NCBI GenBank assembly: GCA_963732585.1
Contig: CAVSZY010000004.1
Span: 682,001 to 746,000 of the forward strand
Direction: 5' to 3'
From: WLMZ01 sp963732585
GTDB taxonomy: Bacteria > Actinomycetota > Acidimicrobiia > Acidimicrobiales > Ilumatobacteraceae
Length of the DNA: 64,000 nt
The translations under genes were made by a program, and so were the position numbers. The notes under the pieces are model-generated. The model worked only from the letters and a program-made list of their open reading frames with translations, made no database searches and was not told where the DNA came from. Below are positions 24,771-32,574 of the stretch, in pieces. Position 1 is the stretch's first letter. The number at the start of each line of letters is the position of its first letter.

Positions 24771-26330
24771 TCAGCCCAACGCCTCGCGCAGCTTGAACTT
24801 CATCACCTTGCCGCTCGGGTTGAGCGGAAGGGAGTCGACCAGTTCCACCCGGCTGAGCTTGAAACGCGCCAGGCGTTCGTGCGCCCAGGTCAACAACGCC
24901 GTCGGCTCGACGACCTCGCCTGATCGGGCAACGACACAAGCGACGCCGATCTCCCCCATGCGCTCGTCGGCAATGCCGACGACGGCGACCTGCGCAACAC
25001 CCGGGTAGGTGAGTAACACGGCTTCGATCTCTGCCGGGTAAGCGTTGAACCCGCCGACGATGAACATGTCCTTCTTGCGATCGGTGATCCGCAGATTGCC
25101 ATCGGCACCGACGAAGCCAACATCGCCGGTGCGCAGCCAGCCGTCGATGCTCGCCGCGGCGGTTCCCTGAGGATCGTTGAAGTAGCCCTGCATGATGTTG
25201 AATCCACGCACGACGAACTCGCCGGGAGTGCCCGCCGCGACGTCGTGGCCATCGTCGTCGATGACGCGCACCTCAACCCCCGGCAACGGGCGGCCGACCG
25301 TGGTAGCGATGGTCTCCACCGGATCGTCGAAACGGCACATGCTGATCGTGCCGGTTGTCTCGGTCATCCCGTAGCCGGTGACGACGGTGCGAATCTTCAG
25401 CACCTCTCGCATTTTGCGGATGACCTCGACCGGCACGACGGCGGCGCCGGTGACCGCCGAGCGCACACTGCTGAGATCAAACGTCGGCAACGACGGGTGA
25501 TTGAGGATCGATTGGAAGACGGTCGGCGGGCCAGGGAGCATGGTGATCCGCTCGGTAGCCACCGTTTCCAGGACGGTGGCCACATCGAACACGGGCAGCG
25601 GATGCAGAGTTGCACCCTGCAGCACGCAGGCCAGCACGCCCGACTTCAACCCGGCGGTGTGAAAGAAGGGGTAGACCACCAAATAACGATCGCCTTCGCG
25701 GAGATCGACAAGGTCGCTCCATGCCCGGTAGGTGCGCACGCTGGCACCATGGCCGAGCATTGCCCCCTTCGGCGCACCCGTCGTGCCCGAGGTGAAGATG
25801 ATGTCGCTCATGTCGTCGGGGCCGATCGCCGCCGTGCGGGCATCGACCAGCGCCTCATCAACGGCGTTGGCCCGGGCGAGGAACGAATCCCAAGCAACGG
25901 TGTCGGCGGGGACCTCGCCGCTCATGATCACTCTCTCGCTCAGCGCTTCCAGGCCCTCCACTCCGGCGAGCAATTCCGGGTAGCTGGTGTCCAGAAAGTC
26001 GGTGACGGTGATCAGCATCCGCGCTCCCGAGGTGCGCAGGATGTGACCCGCTTCGTCGCCGCGATAGCGAGTGTTCAGCGGCACGAGAACCCCACCGGCG
26101 GCATACACACCAAACGACGCGACGATCCACGCGGCACTGTTCGGCGCCCAGATGGCGACCCGATCACCGGCCTCGATCCCCGAGGCGATCAAGGCGCCAG
26201 CGACACGACGCGCGCGCGTGCGCAGCTGCGCAAAGGTGATCCGCGAGGCACCATCGACGATCGCTTCTCGGTCGGCGAATCGTCGTGTGGCCTCGTCGAG
26301 ACAGGCGGGGATCGAATCAGGAATCGTCAT
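24771..26330 (-). CDS. Acyl-CoA synthetase / AMP-dependent ligase (FadD3-like)
   Basis: 519 residues starting MTIPDSIPACLDEATRRFADREAI. Motifs: DIIFTSGTTGAPKGAM (A3), VTGYGMTETTGTISMC (A5), LRTGDVGFVGADGNLRITDRKKDM (A7 to hinge), VGGFNAYPAEIEAVLL, and the C-terminal lysine in NPSGKVMKFKLREAL. Overall pattern resembles the FadD3/DhbE-like ligases found in actinobacterial catabolic clusters. The extra open frame upstream of ATG 26330 crosses into the divergent ligase gene and is not coding. It shares a 104-bp divergent promoter region, with a perfect 15-bp palindrome, with the ligase at 26435. Confidence 0.9.
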   Translation of the reverse strand: MTIPDSIPACLDEATRRFADREAIVDGASRITFAQLRTRARRVAGALIASGIEAGDRVAIWAPNSAAWIVASFGVYAAGGVLVPLNTRYRGDEAGHILRTSGARMLITVTDFLDTSYPELLAGVEGLEALSERVIMSGEVPADTVAWDSFLARANAVDEALVDARTAAIGPDDMSDIIFTSGTTGAPKGAMLGHGASVRTYRAWSDLVDLREGDRYLVVYPFFHTAGLKSGVLACVLQGATLHPLPVFDVATVLETVATERITMLPGPPTVFQSILNHPSLPTFDLSSVRSAVTGAAVVPVEVIRKMREVLKIRTVVTGYGMTETTGTISMCRFDDPVETIATTVGRPLPGVEVRVIDDDGHDVAAGTPGEFVVRGFNIMQGYFNDPQGTAAASIDGWLRTGDVGFVGADGNLRITDRKKDMFIVGGFNAYPAEIEAVLLTYPGVAQVAVVGIADERMGEIGVACVVARSGEVVEPTALLTWAHERLARFKLSRVELVDSLPLNPSGKVMKFKLREALG

Positions 26331-26386
26331 CGCGCCCAACTGTAGACGCCGTTGGCCAGGGGTCGACGACCGCAGTCTGACTAGGG

Positions 26387-26401
26387 TGCATACTGTATGC
26401 A
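26387..26401. promoter_or_regulatory. Perfect 15-bp palindromic operator between divergent ligase genes, site c
   Basis: TGCATACTGTATGCA is a perfect 7-1-7 inverted repeat, midway between the starts of the two ligases (26330 and 26435). The arms TGCATAC/GTATGCA resemble TGCGTAT and TGTGTGCA of the site at 31318. FadR-type GntR proteins commonly bind GT-n-TAC type dyads, so the tandem GntR regulators are candidates. Confidence 0.6.
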
Positions 26402-26434
26402 TTCGCTGCTGATCCACGGGTTGACGATCAAGCT

Positions 26435-27934
26435 GTGAACGTTCTGACGTTGTCGGAATTGGCGGCGTCCGTTGCCGAACGCGAGCCCGACGCTGTCGCC
26501 TACGTGTCGGCAGGCGAGACCTTGACCTACTCGCAATGGTTACAGCGCGCCGACGCACTCGGCGCGGCGATGCGCGCCATGGGGGTGGCTCGTGGCGACG
26601 TCGTCGCCATCGCCCTGCCCTCGTCGATCGACTTCGTCGTTGCCTATCTCGCCGCGGCACGCCTCGGTGCCATCGCCACGGCGTTGAATACCCGGCTGGG
26701 GCCGAGCGAAGTCGAGGGGATTCTTCGTCGATGCTCCCCTGCCCTGATCATCCAGAGCGACTCGCACGTCCGGACTGCTGCCTTCGACGAGTCGACGACG
26801 CTCCACCAGGCCGACGCCGCCGAGCTTGCGTCATCGGCGCAGACGTTGTCCGATCCGTTCCGGGGTGACGAAACGGCGCCGCTGACCATCGTCTGGACCA
26901 GCGGGTCGACCGGCATGCCCAAAGGGGCATGGTTCGACCAGCGCGGATGCCGGGCGCTGGCTTCGATGAGCGGCATCCTTTCCGCCCCACACGACCGGCG
27001 TTTGATGCCATTCCCCTTCGCCCACGCCGGGTTCATGACCCGCGTCTGGGACCAGATCGAGCATGTGATCACCTCGATCATCACGCCACCGACGTTGAGT
27101 GCCACCGACACCCTGGCGGAGATGGTCAGGCACCGAGTCACCGTCGGCCAAGGTGTGCCGACGCAATGGGCCAAGCTGATCGAAGTGCCCGAGTTGGCCA
27201 CCGCCGATCTCTCCAGCCTGCGGATCTGCAGCACCGGCGCCGCCCCAGTGCCGCCCGAACTTGCCCGTGCGATCATGGAACGCTTTCGATGCCCCGTCGT
27301 CGTTCGCTACGCCTGCACCGAGGCGCCGATTCTCACGGGCACGATTCCTGACGATCCGGTCGAGGTGCTCTACCACACCGTCGGGCGACCGGCACCTGGG
27401 GTGGAGCTCCGCTTGATCGCCGACGACGGCGCCATCGTGCCCGCTGGTGAGGTCGGGCGAATTCAGGTTCGCTCGCCAGGGGCGATGCGTGGATTCTGGA
27501 ATGACCGGGCGACGACTGCGGCACAGGTTGACGGCGACGGCTGGATTGCGGTTGGCGATCTCGGCCGCGTCGATGACGACGGCAACCTCATTCTTTGCGG
27601 ACGGACCACGGAGATGTATGTGCGCGGCGGCTACAACGTCTATCCGCTGGAGGTCGAGCATGTGCTCGGCGAACACCCAGACGTCGCCGCGGTGGCCATC
27701 GTCGCTCAAACGGCGCCCGTGATCGGCGAGATCGGCGTCGCATTCGTCGTCGCCCGCAGCGCCGTCGTCGACCAGCATGCGCACGCCGAGCACCTGCGGG
27801 ACTGGGTTCGCCAGCGCCTTGCCGACTACAAGGCACCCGATCGGGTGATCTACCTTGATCAGCTCCCGGTGAACTCGATGATGAAGATCGACAAGCAGCA
27901 ACTGCGCCAACAGTTGACCGCCAGCCAGACCTGA
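26435..27934 (+). CDS. Acyl-CoA synthetase / AMP-dependent ligase
   Basis: 499 residues with a GTG start (VNVLTLSELAASVAEREP). Motifs: TIVWTSGSTGMPKGAWF (A3), VRYACTEAPILTGT (A5, with Cys where Gly or Thr is common), VGDLGRVDDDGNLILCGRTTEMYVRGGYNVYPLEVE (A7 to hinge) and a terminal lysine in NSMMKIDKQQLRQ. It activates an unknown acid with CoA. Its divergence from another ligase across a palindromic site suggests joint control. Its 3' end is 9 bp from the convergent DinB-like gene. Confidence 0.9.
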   Translation: MNVLTLSELAASVAEREPDAVAYVSAGETLTYSQWLQRADALGAAMRAMGVARGDVVAIALPSSIDFVVAYLAAARLGAIATALNTRLGPSEVEGILRRCSPALIIQSDSHVRTAAFDESTTLHQADAAELASSAQTLSDPFRGDETAPLTIVWTSGSTGMPKGAWFDQRGCRALASMSGILSAPHDRRLMPFPFAHAGFMTRVWDQIEHVITSIITPPTLSATDTLAEMVRHRVTVGQGVPTQWAKLIEVPELATADLSSLRICSTGAAPVPPELARAIMERFRCPVVVRYACTEAPILTGTIPDDPVEVLYHTVGRPAPGVELRLIADDGAIVPAGEVGRIQVRSPGAMRGFWNDRATTAAQVDGDGWIAVGDLGRVDDDGNLILCGRTTEMYVRGGYNVYPLEVEHVLGEHPDVAAVAIVAQTAPVIGEIGVAFVVARSAVVDQHAHAEHLRDWVRQRLADYKAPDRVIYLDQLPVNSMMKIDKQQLRQQLTASQT

Positions 27935-27942
27935 GCAGTGAC

Positions 27943-28713
27943 TCAGCGGAACTGGCCCGGCGACCGTCCGGCCCCCGGCGGGCCGGCAAAGGCTTGAGCG
28001 ATGGAGAGCCATTGCCTGGCGACCGGGCCGGTGGCGGTCAGGTCGGTGTCGTGCACATGGCGTCGTTGGCAGACCAGCAGGCAGAAGTCGAGCAGGCTGC
28101 CGCGCACGCAGTTCGGCGCGTCAGGGGGCCCGAAGGCGACATCGCCAAGTTCCACTCGCACCGCCTCGGTCGGCGCATCCAGGCCGTTGGCGGTGAAACT
28201 GTGAGCCAACGCTCGCCAGCCAAGGAAGGCGATGTGCTGCAGCCGGGCACTCGGCTGTCGGGCAGCGCCGAGACTATCGAAGACATCCTGGCCGTGCGCC
28301 CAGGTCTCCATGATGCGAGCGGTGAGACACGAAGCCAACGACATCTCTGGTCCATACCACGGCACGCGCACTGTCGGGTCGGCCGATCGCGCCGCGCTGA
28401 CGAGATCGTTTCCGGCGCTGGTCAGCCAGTCGATGATCTCGTCGTCGGCGCAGGAATAGCTGGCCTGGCGCAGCGCTTCGACGACGTACAGGGCTGCCGT
28501 GCGCTGCTCTTCACGCAGGGCGATGAACTCGGCGGGTGTGGAGATAGCCAGCGCCGCGGCCTCGTCGAAACTGGCCAGGTGAGTGATCTGATCGCGGATC
28601 GAGAATCCGGGTGCGGGGGTCTCCTGGCGCCAACGATCGCCGACTGTTGCCAGAAGCGCAAGGAGTTCGTCTCGTTCGGCGAGCAGGTCGCGGCACAGAT
28701 CACCGACGTTCAT
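27943..28713 (-). CDS. TIGR03084-type DinB/mycothiol maleylpyruvate isomerase-like metal-binding protein
   Basis: 256 residues from ATG 28713 (MNVGDLCRDLLAERDELLALL). The four-helix DinB pattern is visible with the metal-binding His in DQITHLASFDE and in METWAHGQDVFD; the C-terminal third (VELGDVAFGPPDAPNCVRGSLLDFCLLVCQRRH) matches the accessory domain of this group. Relatives include mycothiol-dependent isomerases and transferases, which fits an actinobacterial host. The open frame upstream of ATG 28713 overlaps the Rieske gene and is ignored. It lies 19 bp after the Rieske oxygenase, probably cotranscribed. Confidence 0.75.
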   Translation of the reverse strand: MNVGDLCRDLLAERDELLALLATVGDRWRQETPAPGFSIRDQITHLASFDEAAALAISTPAEFIALREEQRTAALYVVEALRQASYSCADDEIIDWLTSAGNDLVSAARSADPTVRVPWYGPEMSLASCLTARIMETWAHGQDVFDSLGAARQPSARLQHIAFLGWRALAHSFTANGLDAPTEAVRVELGDVAFGPPDAPNCVRGSLLDFCLLVCQRRHVHDTDLTATGPVARQWLSIAQAFAGPPGAGRSPGQFR

Positions 28714-28732
28714 GCGCGACACCAACCACTCG

Positions 28733-29752
28733 TTACTCTGACGCTGGATCGAGCACCTCAACGGGGCGCGAATAGAACTGGCGCGACCAGTTGCGGTGAG
28801 CAATGATGCCGCTCTCGCCTCTGGTCAGCACGGGGCGCGGCCGAAACACCTTGTTCTCCCAAATGGGAATGTCTTGCGTGACGCCTTGGCCAAAGCGCTG
28901 GGCAACGGACTGCAACGTCGCTTCGCCAAGTTCCACCGGCGAAGTGAACATCCAGCGCACGTGCACGTTGTCGTCATCGACTGGGGTGACCGAGGAAACG
29001 AAGCTGACGACGCCTGGTACCCGCACGACACCGAGGCCGAGACCGAACGTCTCTCGTTCCAGACCGGGACTCTTCACCCGCTTGTAGGTGCCCTCGACGA
29101 ATTCCTCGCCCTGCGGGATCGACTCCGTGCCATGCACGTATTGGAAATGGGCGAAGTCGTGGTTGTTCTCCGCCATCTCCTGACAACTTGTGGCGATATG
29201 AAAGTCGATCATGATCGACGCCAACCACTCGGGCGAATCAAATTCGGCGACGACCGGCACCTCAAAGAATGGATCGCCACCGTCGAGATGATGCCAAGCA
29301 AAGACCAGCCCATTGCGCTCGACGATCTGGAACGTGCGCAAGGCGGCTCTCGCCGGAATGCGCTCACTGGTGGCATAGGGAATCTCGACGCAGCGACCGC
29401 TGACGCCATCGAACTTCCAGGCATGGAACGGGCAGACGATGTGCTCGCCATCGACCTTGCCGCCGACGGCGAGGTGTGCCCCGAGGTGCGGGCAGTAGGC
29501 CTCGCTGACATGCACGCTGCCATCGCTGCCTGCCCAGGCGACAAGGTCCATGCCGAAGTATCGAAGGGCCCGCACTTCGCCGGGCGCGATCTCGCCAACT
29601 CGAGCGATGGCGAACCACCCGTTAGGCAGGGGGAAGCTGAATCGTTCACCGCCGCCGGTACGAACCCTGACCCGGGGCGTCGTCGGATCGAGCAACTCGG
29701 AGCGCACCGGCATCGGTAGTCCGACAGGCAAGTCAAGGTCGTGAGCGGTCAT
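28733..29752 (-). CDS. Rieske non-heme iron oxygenase, KshA-like terminal component
   Basis: 339 residues. The Rieske [2Fe-2S] site is CPHLGAH and CPFHAW (about residues 80-105), and the mononuclear iron motif is NHDFAHFQYVH, matching the D-x-x-H-x4-H arrangement of 3-ketosteroid 9-alpha-hydroxylase (KshA) and relatives. It would hydroxylate a ring or side chain using electrons from a reductase, but no KshB-like reductase is in the window. ATG 29752 abuts a promoter motif (29751-29768); a later ATG at 29713 is possible. Downstream neighbour is the DinB-like protein; upstream are two GntR regulators. Confidence 0.85.
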   Translation of the reverse strand: MTAHDLDLPVGLPMPVRSELLDPTTPRVRVRTGGGERFSFPLPNGWFAIARVGEIAPGEVRALRYFGMDLVAWAGSDGSVHVSEAYCPHLGAHLAVGGKVDGEHIVCPFHAWKFDGVSGRCVEIPYATSERIPARAALRTFQIVERNGLVFAWHHLDGGDPFFEVPVVAEFDSPEWLASIMIDFHIATSCQEMAENNHDFAHFQYVHGTESIPQGEEFVEGTYKRVKSPGLERETFGLGLGVVRVPGVVSFVSSVTPVDDDNVHVRWMFTSPVELGEATLQSVAQRFGQGVTQDIPIWENKVFRPRPVLTRGESGIIAHRNWSRQFYSRPVEVLDPASE

Positions 29753-29768
29753 GTGTATATAGTGACAC
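29751..29768 (+). promoter_or_regulatory. Candidate operator/promoter, GTATAT-centred motif, site d
   Basis: ATGTGTATATAGTGACAC on the plus strand, overlapping the minus-strand start codon of the Rieske gene, with GTGT-8-ACAC arms. It shares TG-n-GTATAT-n2-TG with the sites at 10856 and 31318. If the Rieske protein starts at ATG 29713, this site is 38 bp upstream, a normal operator position. Confidence 0.4.
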
Positions 29769-29827
29769 GCGCCCGAGGGCACACAAGGGCCGGGGGCGCT
29801 CACCCCTGGCGACGGGACATATGCGGT

Positions 29828-30502
29828 TCAGCTTGGCGCGGAACCGTTTCGCCGTTGAATCATCAGGGCGATGACCTCCTCAGCGTGTTGCCGCTCGGTC
29901 TTGGCGAAGGCCCGCTCGGCGCGTGGCGCGTCGCCCGCCTCTAACGCCTGGTGAACCTCGGCGATGCCGTCTCGCTGCAGCTGGATACCCTTTGGCACCG
30001 CGGCGAAGAAGTTGCCGGGAACGATCTGGGCCGTGGAACGCAACACGGCGCGCAGCCGACTCGAACCGGCGAGACGCACCAATGCAGCGAGATACGCCGT
30101 ATTGGCCCGCTCGAACGCTGTTGGATTCGCCGCCTTGTGCACCTCGTCGGCGCAGCGGCGCAATGCCTCCAGTTCGTCGGGCGTCATCCGTTCAATCGCC
30201 CGCCGCGCAGCAAACCCGTAGAACCTGGCGTACAGCGTGAAACGATCGCGCACTGCCTGATCATCGAGGCCATTGACGAAGGCGCCATTGTGGCGAACAA
30301 CGCTCACCCAGCCCTCGCGTTCCAGTGCGATGATCGCCTCGCGCACGGGAATTCGGCTGACCCCGATCGCTTCAGCGATCTCATCCTGCGGTAGTCGCTG
30401 ACCGTCATTGAGCTCGCCGTCGAAGATCAACCGACGGACGTAGCGGGCAACGGCGTCGGCGCTCATCTCGCCGTCTCGGGGAGCGTTCCGGGCCGACTTC
30501 AT
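29828..30502 (-). CDS. GntR-family regulator, FCD (FadR-like) subfamily, second of a tandem pair
   Basis: 224 residues. Winged-helix domain: ADAVARYVRRLIFDGELNDGQRLPQDEIAEAIGVSRIPVREAIIALEREGWVSV (about residues 15-68), followed by an all-helical FCD ligand-binding domain. It is clearly a paralogue of the preceding gene and overlaps it as ATGA, which suggests co-expression in equal amounts. FCD regulators usually respond to carboxylic acids or acyl-CoAs. The usual FCD metal-binding His cluster is not obvious. It lies 75 bp upstream of the Rieske gene, with a candidate site (29751) in between. Confidence 0.87.
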   Translation of the reverse strand: MKSARNAPRDGEMSADAVARYVRRLIFDGELNDGQRLPQDEIAEAIGVSRIPVREAIIALEREGWVSVVRHNGAFVNGLDDQAVRDRFTLYARFYGFAARRAIERMTPDELEALRRCADEVHKAANPTAFERANTAYLAALVRLAGSSRLRAVLRSTAQIVPGNFFAAVPKGIQLQRDGIAEVHQALEAGDAPRAERAFAKTERQHAEEVIALMIQRRNGSAPS

Positions 30503-31236
30503 TGCGGTCCGTCCGCTGCCTCGACACGGGCGGCATCGAAGCGCGTCTCAAGGGCTTCGACGACGGCACCGCCTTGACGGCACAGCGTGTTCACCCAGGC
30601 GGCATCGGCTTCATCATGGGAGCGCGCCTCAAGCGCAATGACGAAGCGGTCGTATCCCTGCTGTTGAATCTCCCGGCCAGCAGGAACGAACTCGAAGAAA
30701 CCCTGAGGAAGAATCGCCGGGGTCACCAACAGTGCCGCGGTGAGGCGCGCTGACTTGGCCACCTTGACCAAGCGGCTGATGAAGCGATCGTTGAGCTCGG
30801 CGAAGGATCTGAGATCGCCGGCCTGACGCATCGCCCGAGCGAGTTCGGCAAAGGCCTGCACGTCGGCCGCGGTGGCCACCTCGCTGACCCGCCTGGCGAT
30901 GAGTCCGAACACCAGACCGCGAAGTTCGAAGTGATCGAGAATGTCGCCGGACTCCAGGCCGACGACGAAGGCCCCACGATTGGCCTCGAAACGCACCCAA
31001 CCTTCACGGTCGAGGGCAAAGAATGCTTCACGAACCGGAATTCGACTGACGCCAAGCTCATTCGCGATCTCGTCTTGACGTAAGCGATCCCCGGCAACAA
31101 CCTCGCCGGAAATGATCAACCGACGGATGTGAGCAGCAACCTGATCGGCGCTGCTTTCACGCTTCAGACGGCGACGCGAGTGGCCGTCGAACAACGGGGT
31201 CGTCACGCTCGTCGGAGTGTTCACATCGTTCGTCAT
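30499..31236 (-). CDS. GntR-family regulator, FCD (FadR-like) subfamily, first of a tandem pair
   Basis: 245 residues. An N-terminal tail (MTNDVNTPTSVTTPLFDGHSR) precedes the winged helix: ADQVAAHIRRLIISGEVVAGDRLRQDEIANELGVSRIPVREAFFALDREGWVRF. The recognition helix SRIPVREA is identical in its tandem partner, so both probably bind the same DNA motif. The C-terminal FCD domain is helical. It is divergent from the acyl-CoA dehydrogenase pair (31390), and the motif at 31318-31335 lies between them, consistent with autoregulation and control of the dehydrogenases. Confidence 0.88.
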   Translation of the reverse strand: MTNDVNTPTSVTTPLFDGHSRRRLKRESSADQVAAHIRRLIISGEVVAGDRLRQDEIANELGVSRIPVREAFFALDREGWVRFEANRGAFVVGLESGDILDHFELRGLVFGLIARRVSEVATAADVQAFAELARAMRQAGDLRSFAELNDRFISRLVKVAKSARLTAALLVTPAILPQGFFEFVPAGREIQQQGYDRFVIALEARSHDEADAAWVNTLCRQGGAVVEALETRFDAARVEAADGPQ

Positions 31237-31317
31237 CGGTCTCTCAACGCGTACTCCTGGCCGGGCGCTGGCATTATACGACCCGACGCGACCGACGGCT
31301 CGGACCGAGAGGGGTCG

Positions 31318-31335
31318 TTGCGTATATTGTGTGCA
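31318..31335 (+). promoter_or_regulatory. Candidate operator/promoter, GTATAT-centred motif, site e
   Basis: TTGCGTATATTGTGTGCA in the 153-bp region between the divergent GntR pair (start 31236) and acyl-CoA dehydrogenase (start 31390). It matches the site at 10856 at 15 of 18 positions and, allowing a 2-base gap, the palindrome at 26387. TATATT may be a -10 box for the dehydrogenase gene, so the site could be both promoter and operator. Confidence 0.5.
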
Positions 31336-31389
31336 TCTGCCGTGTTTGACGGGCAGACCCGCCTGACGGCGACCGGAAAGAGGGGGCCG

Positions 31390-32574
31390 ATGCGGCTCGG
31401 ATCAAGCGAACAGGAACGACAGTTCCGAGCCGAACTTCGCACCTGGTTGGCCGAGGCGATGGTCGATGTACCGGCCCCCGCCGGTGCCGACGATTGGCCG
31501 GCACAGCGCGCCTATGACACCGCCTGGCAGCGCAAACTGTACGACGCCGGGTACGCCGGGATCTCCTGGCCACAGGCCTATGGCGGACGCGGCGCATCGC
31601 CGAGCGAAGAACTCATCTTTCTGGAAGAGACCGAGCGGGTTGGCGCGCCGTATGTCGGCTGCAATTTCGTCGGCACGCTGCATGCCGGCCCGACGATCGC
31701 CGCTGAGGGCACGGACGGCCAACGCGCCGCCCACCTCCCGGCGATCCTGCGCGGCGAGCAGGTGTGGTGTCAGGGTTTCTCCGAACCCGAGGCGGGTTCC
31801 GATCTGGCCTCGCTGCGCACCCGCGCCGTGCTCGACGGCGACAGGTACGTAGTCAACGGCCAGAAGGTGTGGACCTCGCACGCTCAGGTCGCCGACTTCT
31901 GCGAACTGCTCGTGCGCACTGATGCCGACGCCCCGAAGCACAAAGGCATCACCTGGCTGATCATGCCGATGGACTTGCCCGGGATCGAACTACGGCCGTT
32001 GAAGACCCTCGCTGGCGTATCGGAATTCAACGAGATGTTTCTCGACAACGTGCGGATCCCGGTGGCCAATCGGGTCGGCGCAGAGAACGACGGATGGCGA
32101 GTGGCGATGGTGACGTTCGGCTTCGAACGAGGCACAGCGTTCGTCAGCGAGTTGTTGGGCTCGATTCGACTGGTGCACGACCTGGCCCGCATCGCCCGAC
32201 CATCGACCGGCGCCGCGTCCTGGGCGGATGCCGGAATCCGCCGAGAACTGGCACTCATCGCCGCCGAACTCGATGCCTTGTGGGCCTACACCAAACGCAA
32301 TGTGTCGCGCGCCGCCAGAAACGGCAACGCCGGCGTTGGCGGCTCGGTGTTCAAGCTCGCCTATCACGAGAGCCGCGTCCACCTCGGTGAATTGGCAATG
32401 CGCATCCTCGGGCGAAGGGGTCTGGCGTTCGGTCACGATGCGCAGATCAGCGACTACGACCATGTCGAGGAGCGGCTCTACGCCTTGTCGTTGAGCATTG
32501 CGGCCGGCACCTCGCAGGTGCAGAAGAACATCGTCGGCGAACGACTGCTCGGCCTGCCCAAGGAGCGCTTGTGA
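31390..32574 (+). CDS. Acyl-CoA dehydrogenase, large subunit of a probable heteromeric pair
   Basis: 394 residues from ATG 31390, preceded by AGGGGG. Shows WPQAYGGRGASPSEELIFLEETERVGAP (N-terminal helical domain), CQGFSEPEAGSDLASLRTRA and VNGQKVWTSHA (beta domain) and AAGTSQVQKNIVGERLLGLP at the C-terminus, the adenine/FAD contact region. The next gene encodes a second, shorter dehydrogenase and overlaps as GTGA. In steroid-degrading actinobacteria adjacent FadE genes form alpha2beta2 enzymes (ChsE type), which is the likely arrangement here. Divergent from the GntR pair. Confidence 0.9.
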   Translation: MRLGSSEQERQFRAELRTWLAEAMVDVPAPAGADDWPAQRAYDTAWQRKLYDAGYAGISWPQAYGGRGASPSEELIFLEETERVGAPYVGCNFVGTLHAGPTIAAEGTDGQRAAHLPAILRGEQVWCQGFSEPEAGSDLASLRTRAVLDGDRYVVNGQKVWTSHAQVADFCELLVRTDADAPKHKGITWLIMPMDLPGIELRPLKTLAGVSEFNEMFLDNVRIPVANRVGAENDGWRVAMVTFGFERGTAFVSELLGSIRLVHDLARIARPSTGAASWADAGIRRELALIAAELDALWAYTKRNVSRAARNGNAGVGGSVFKLAYHESRVHLGELAMRILGRRGLAFGHDAQISDYDHVEERLYALSLSIAAGTSQVQKNIVGERLLGLPKERL

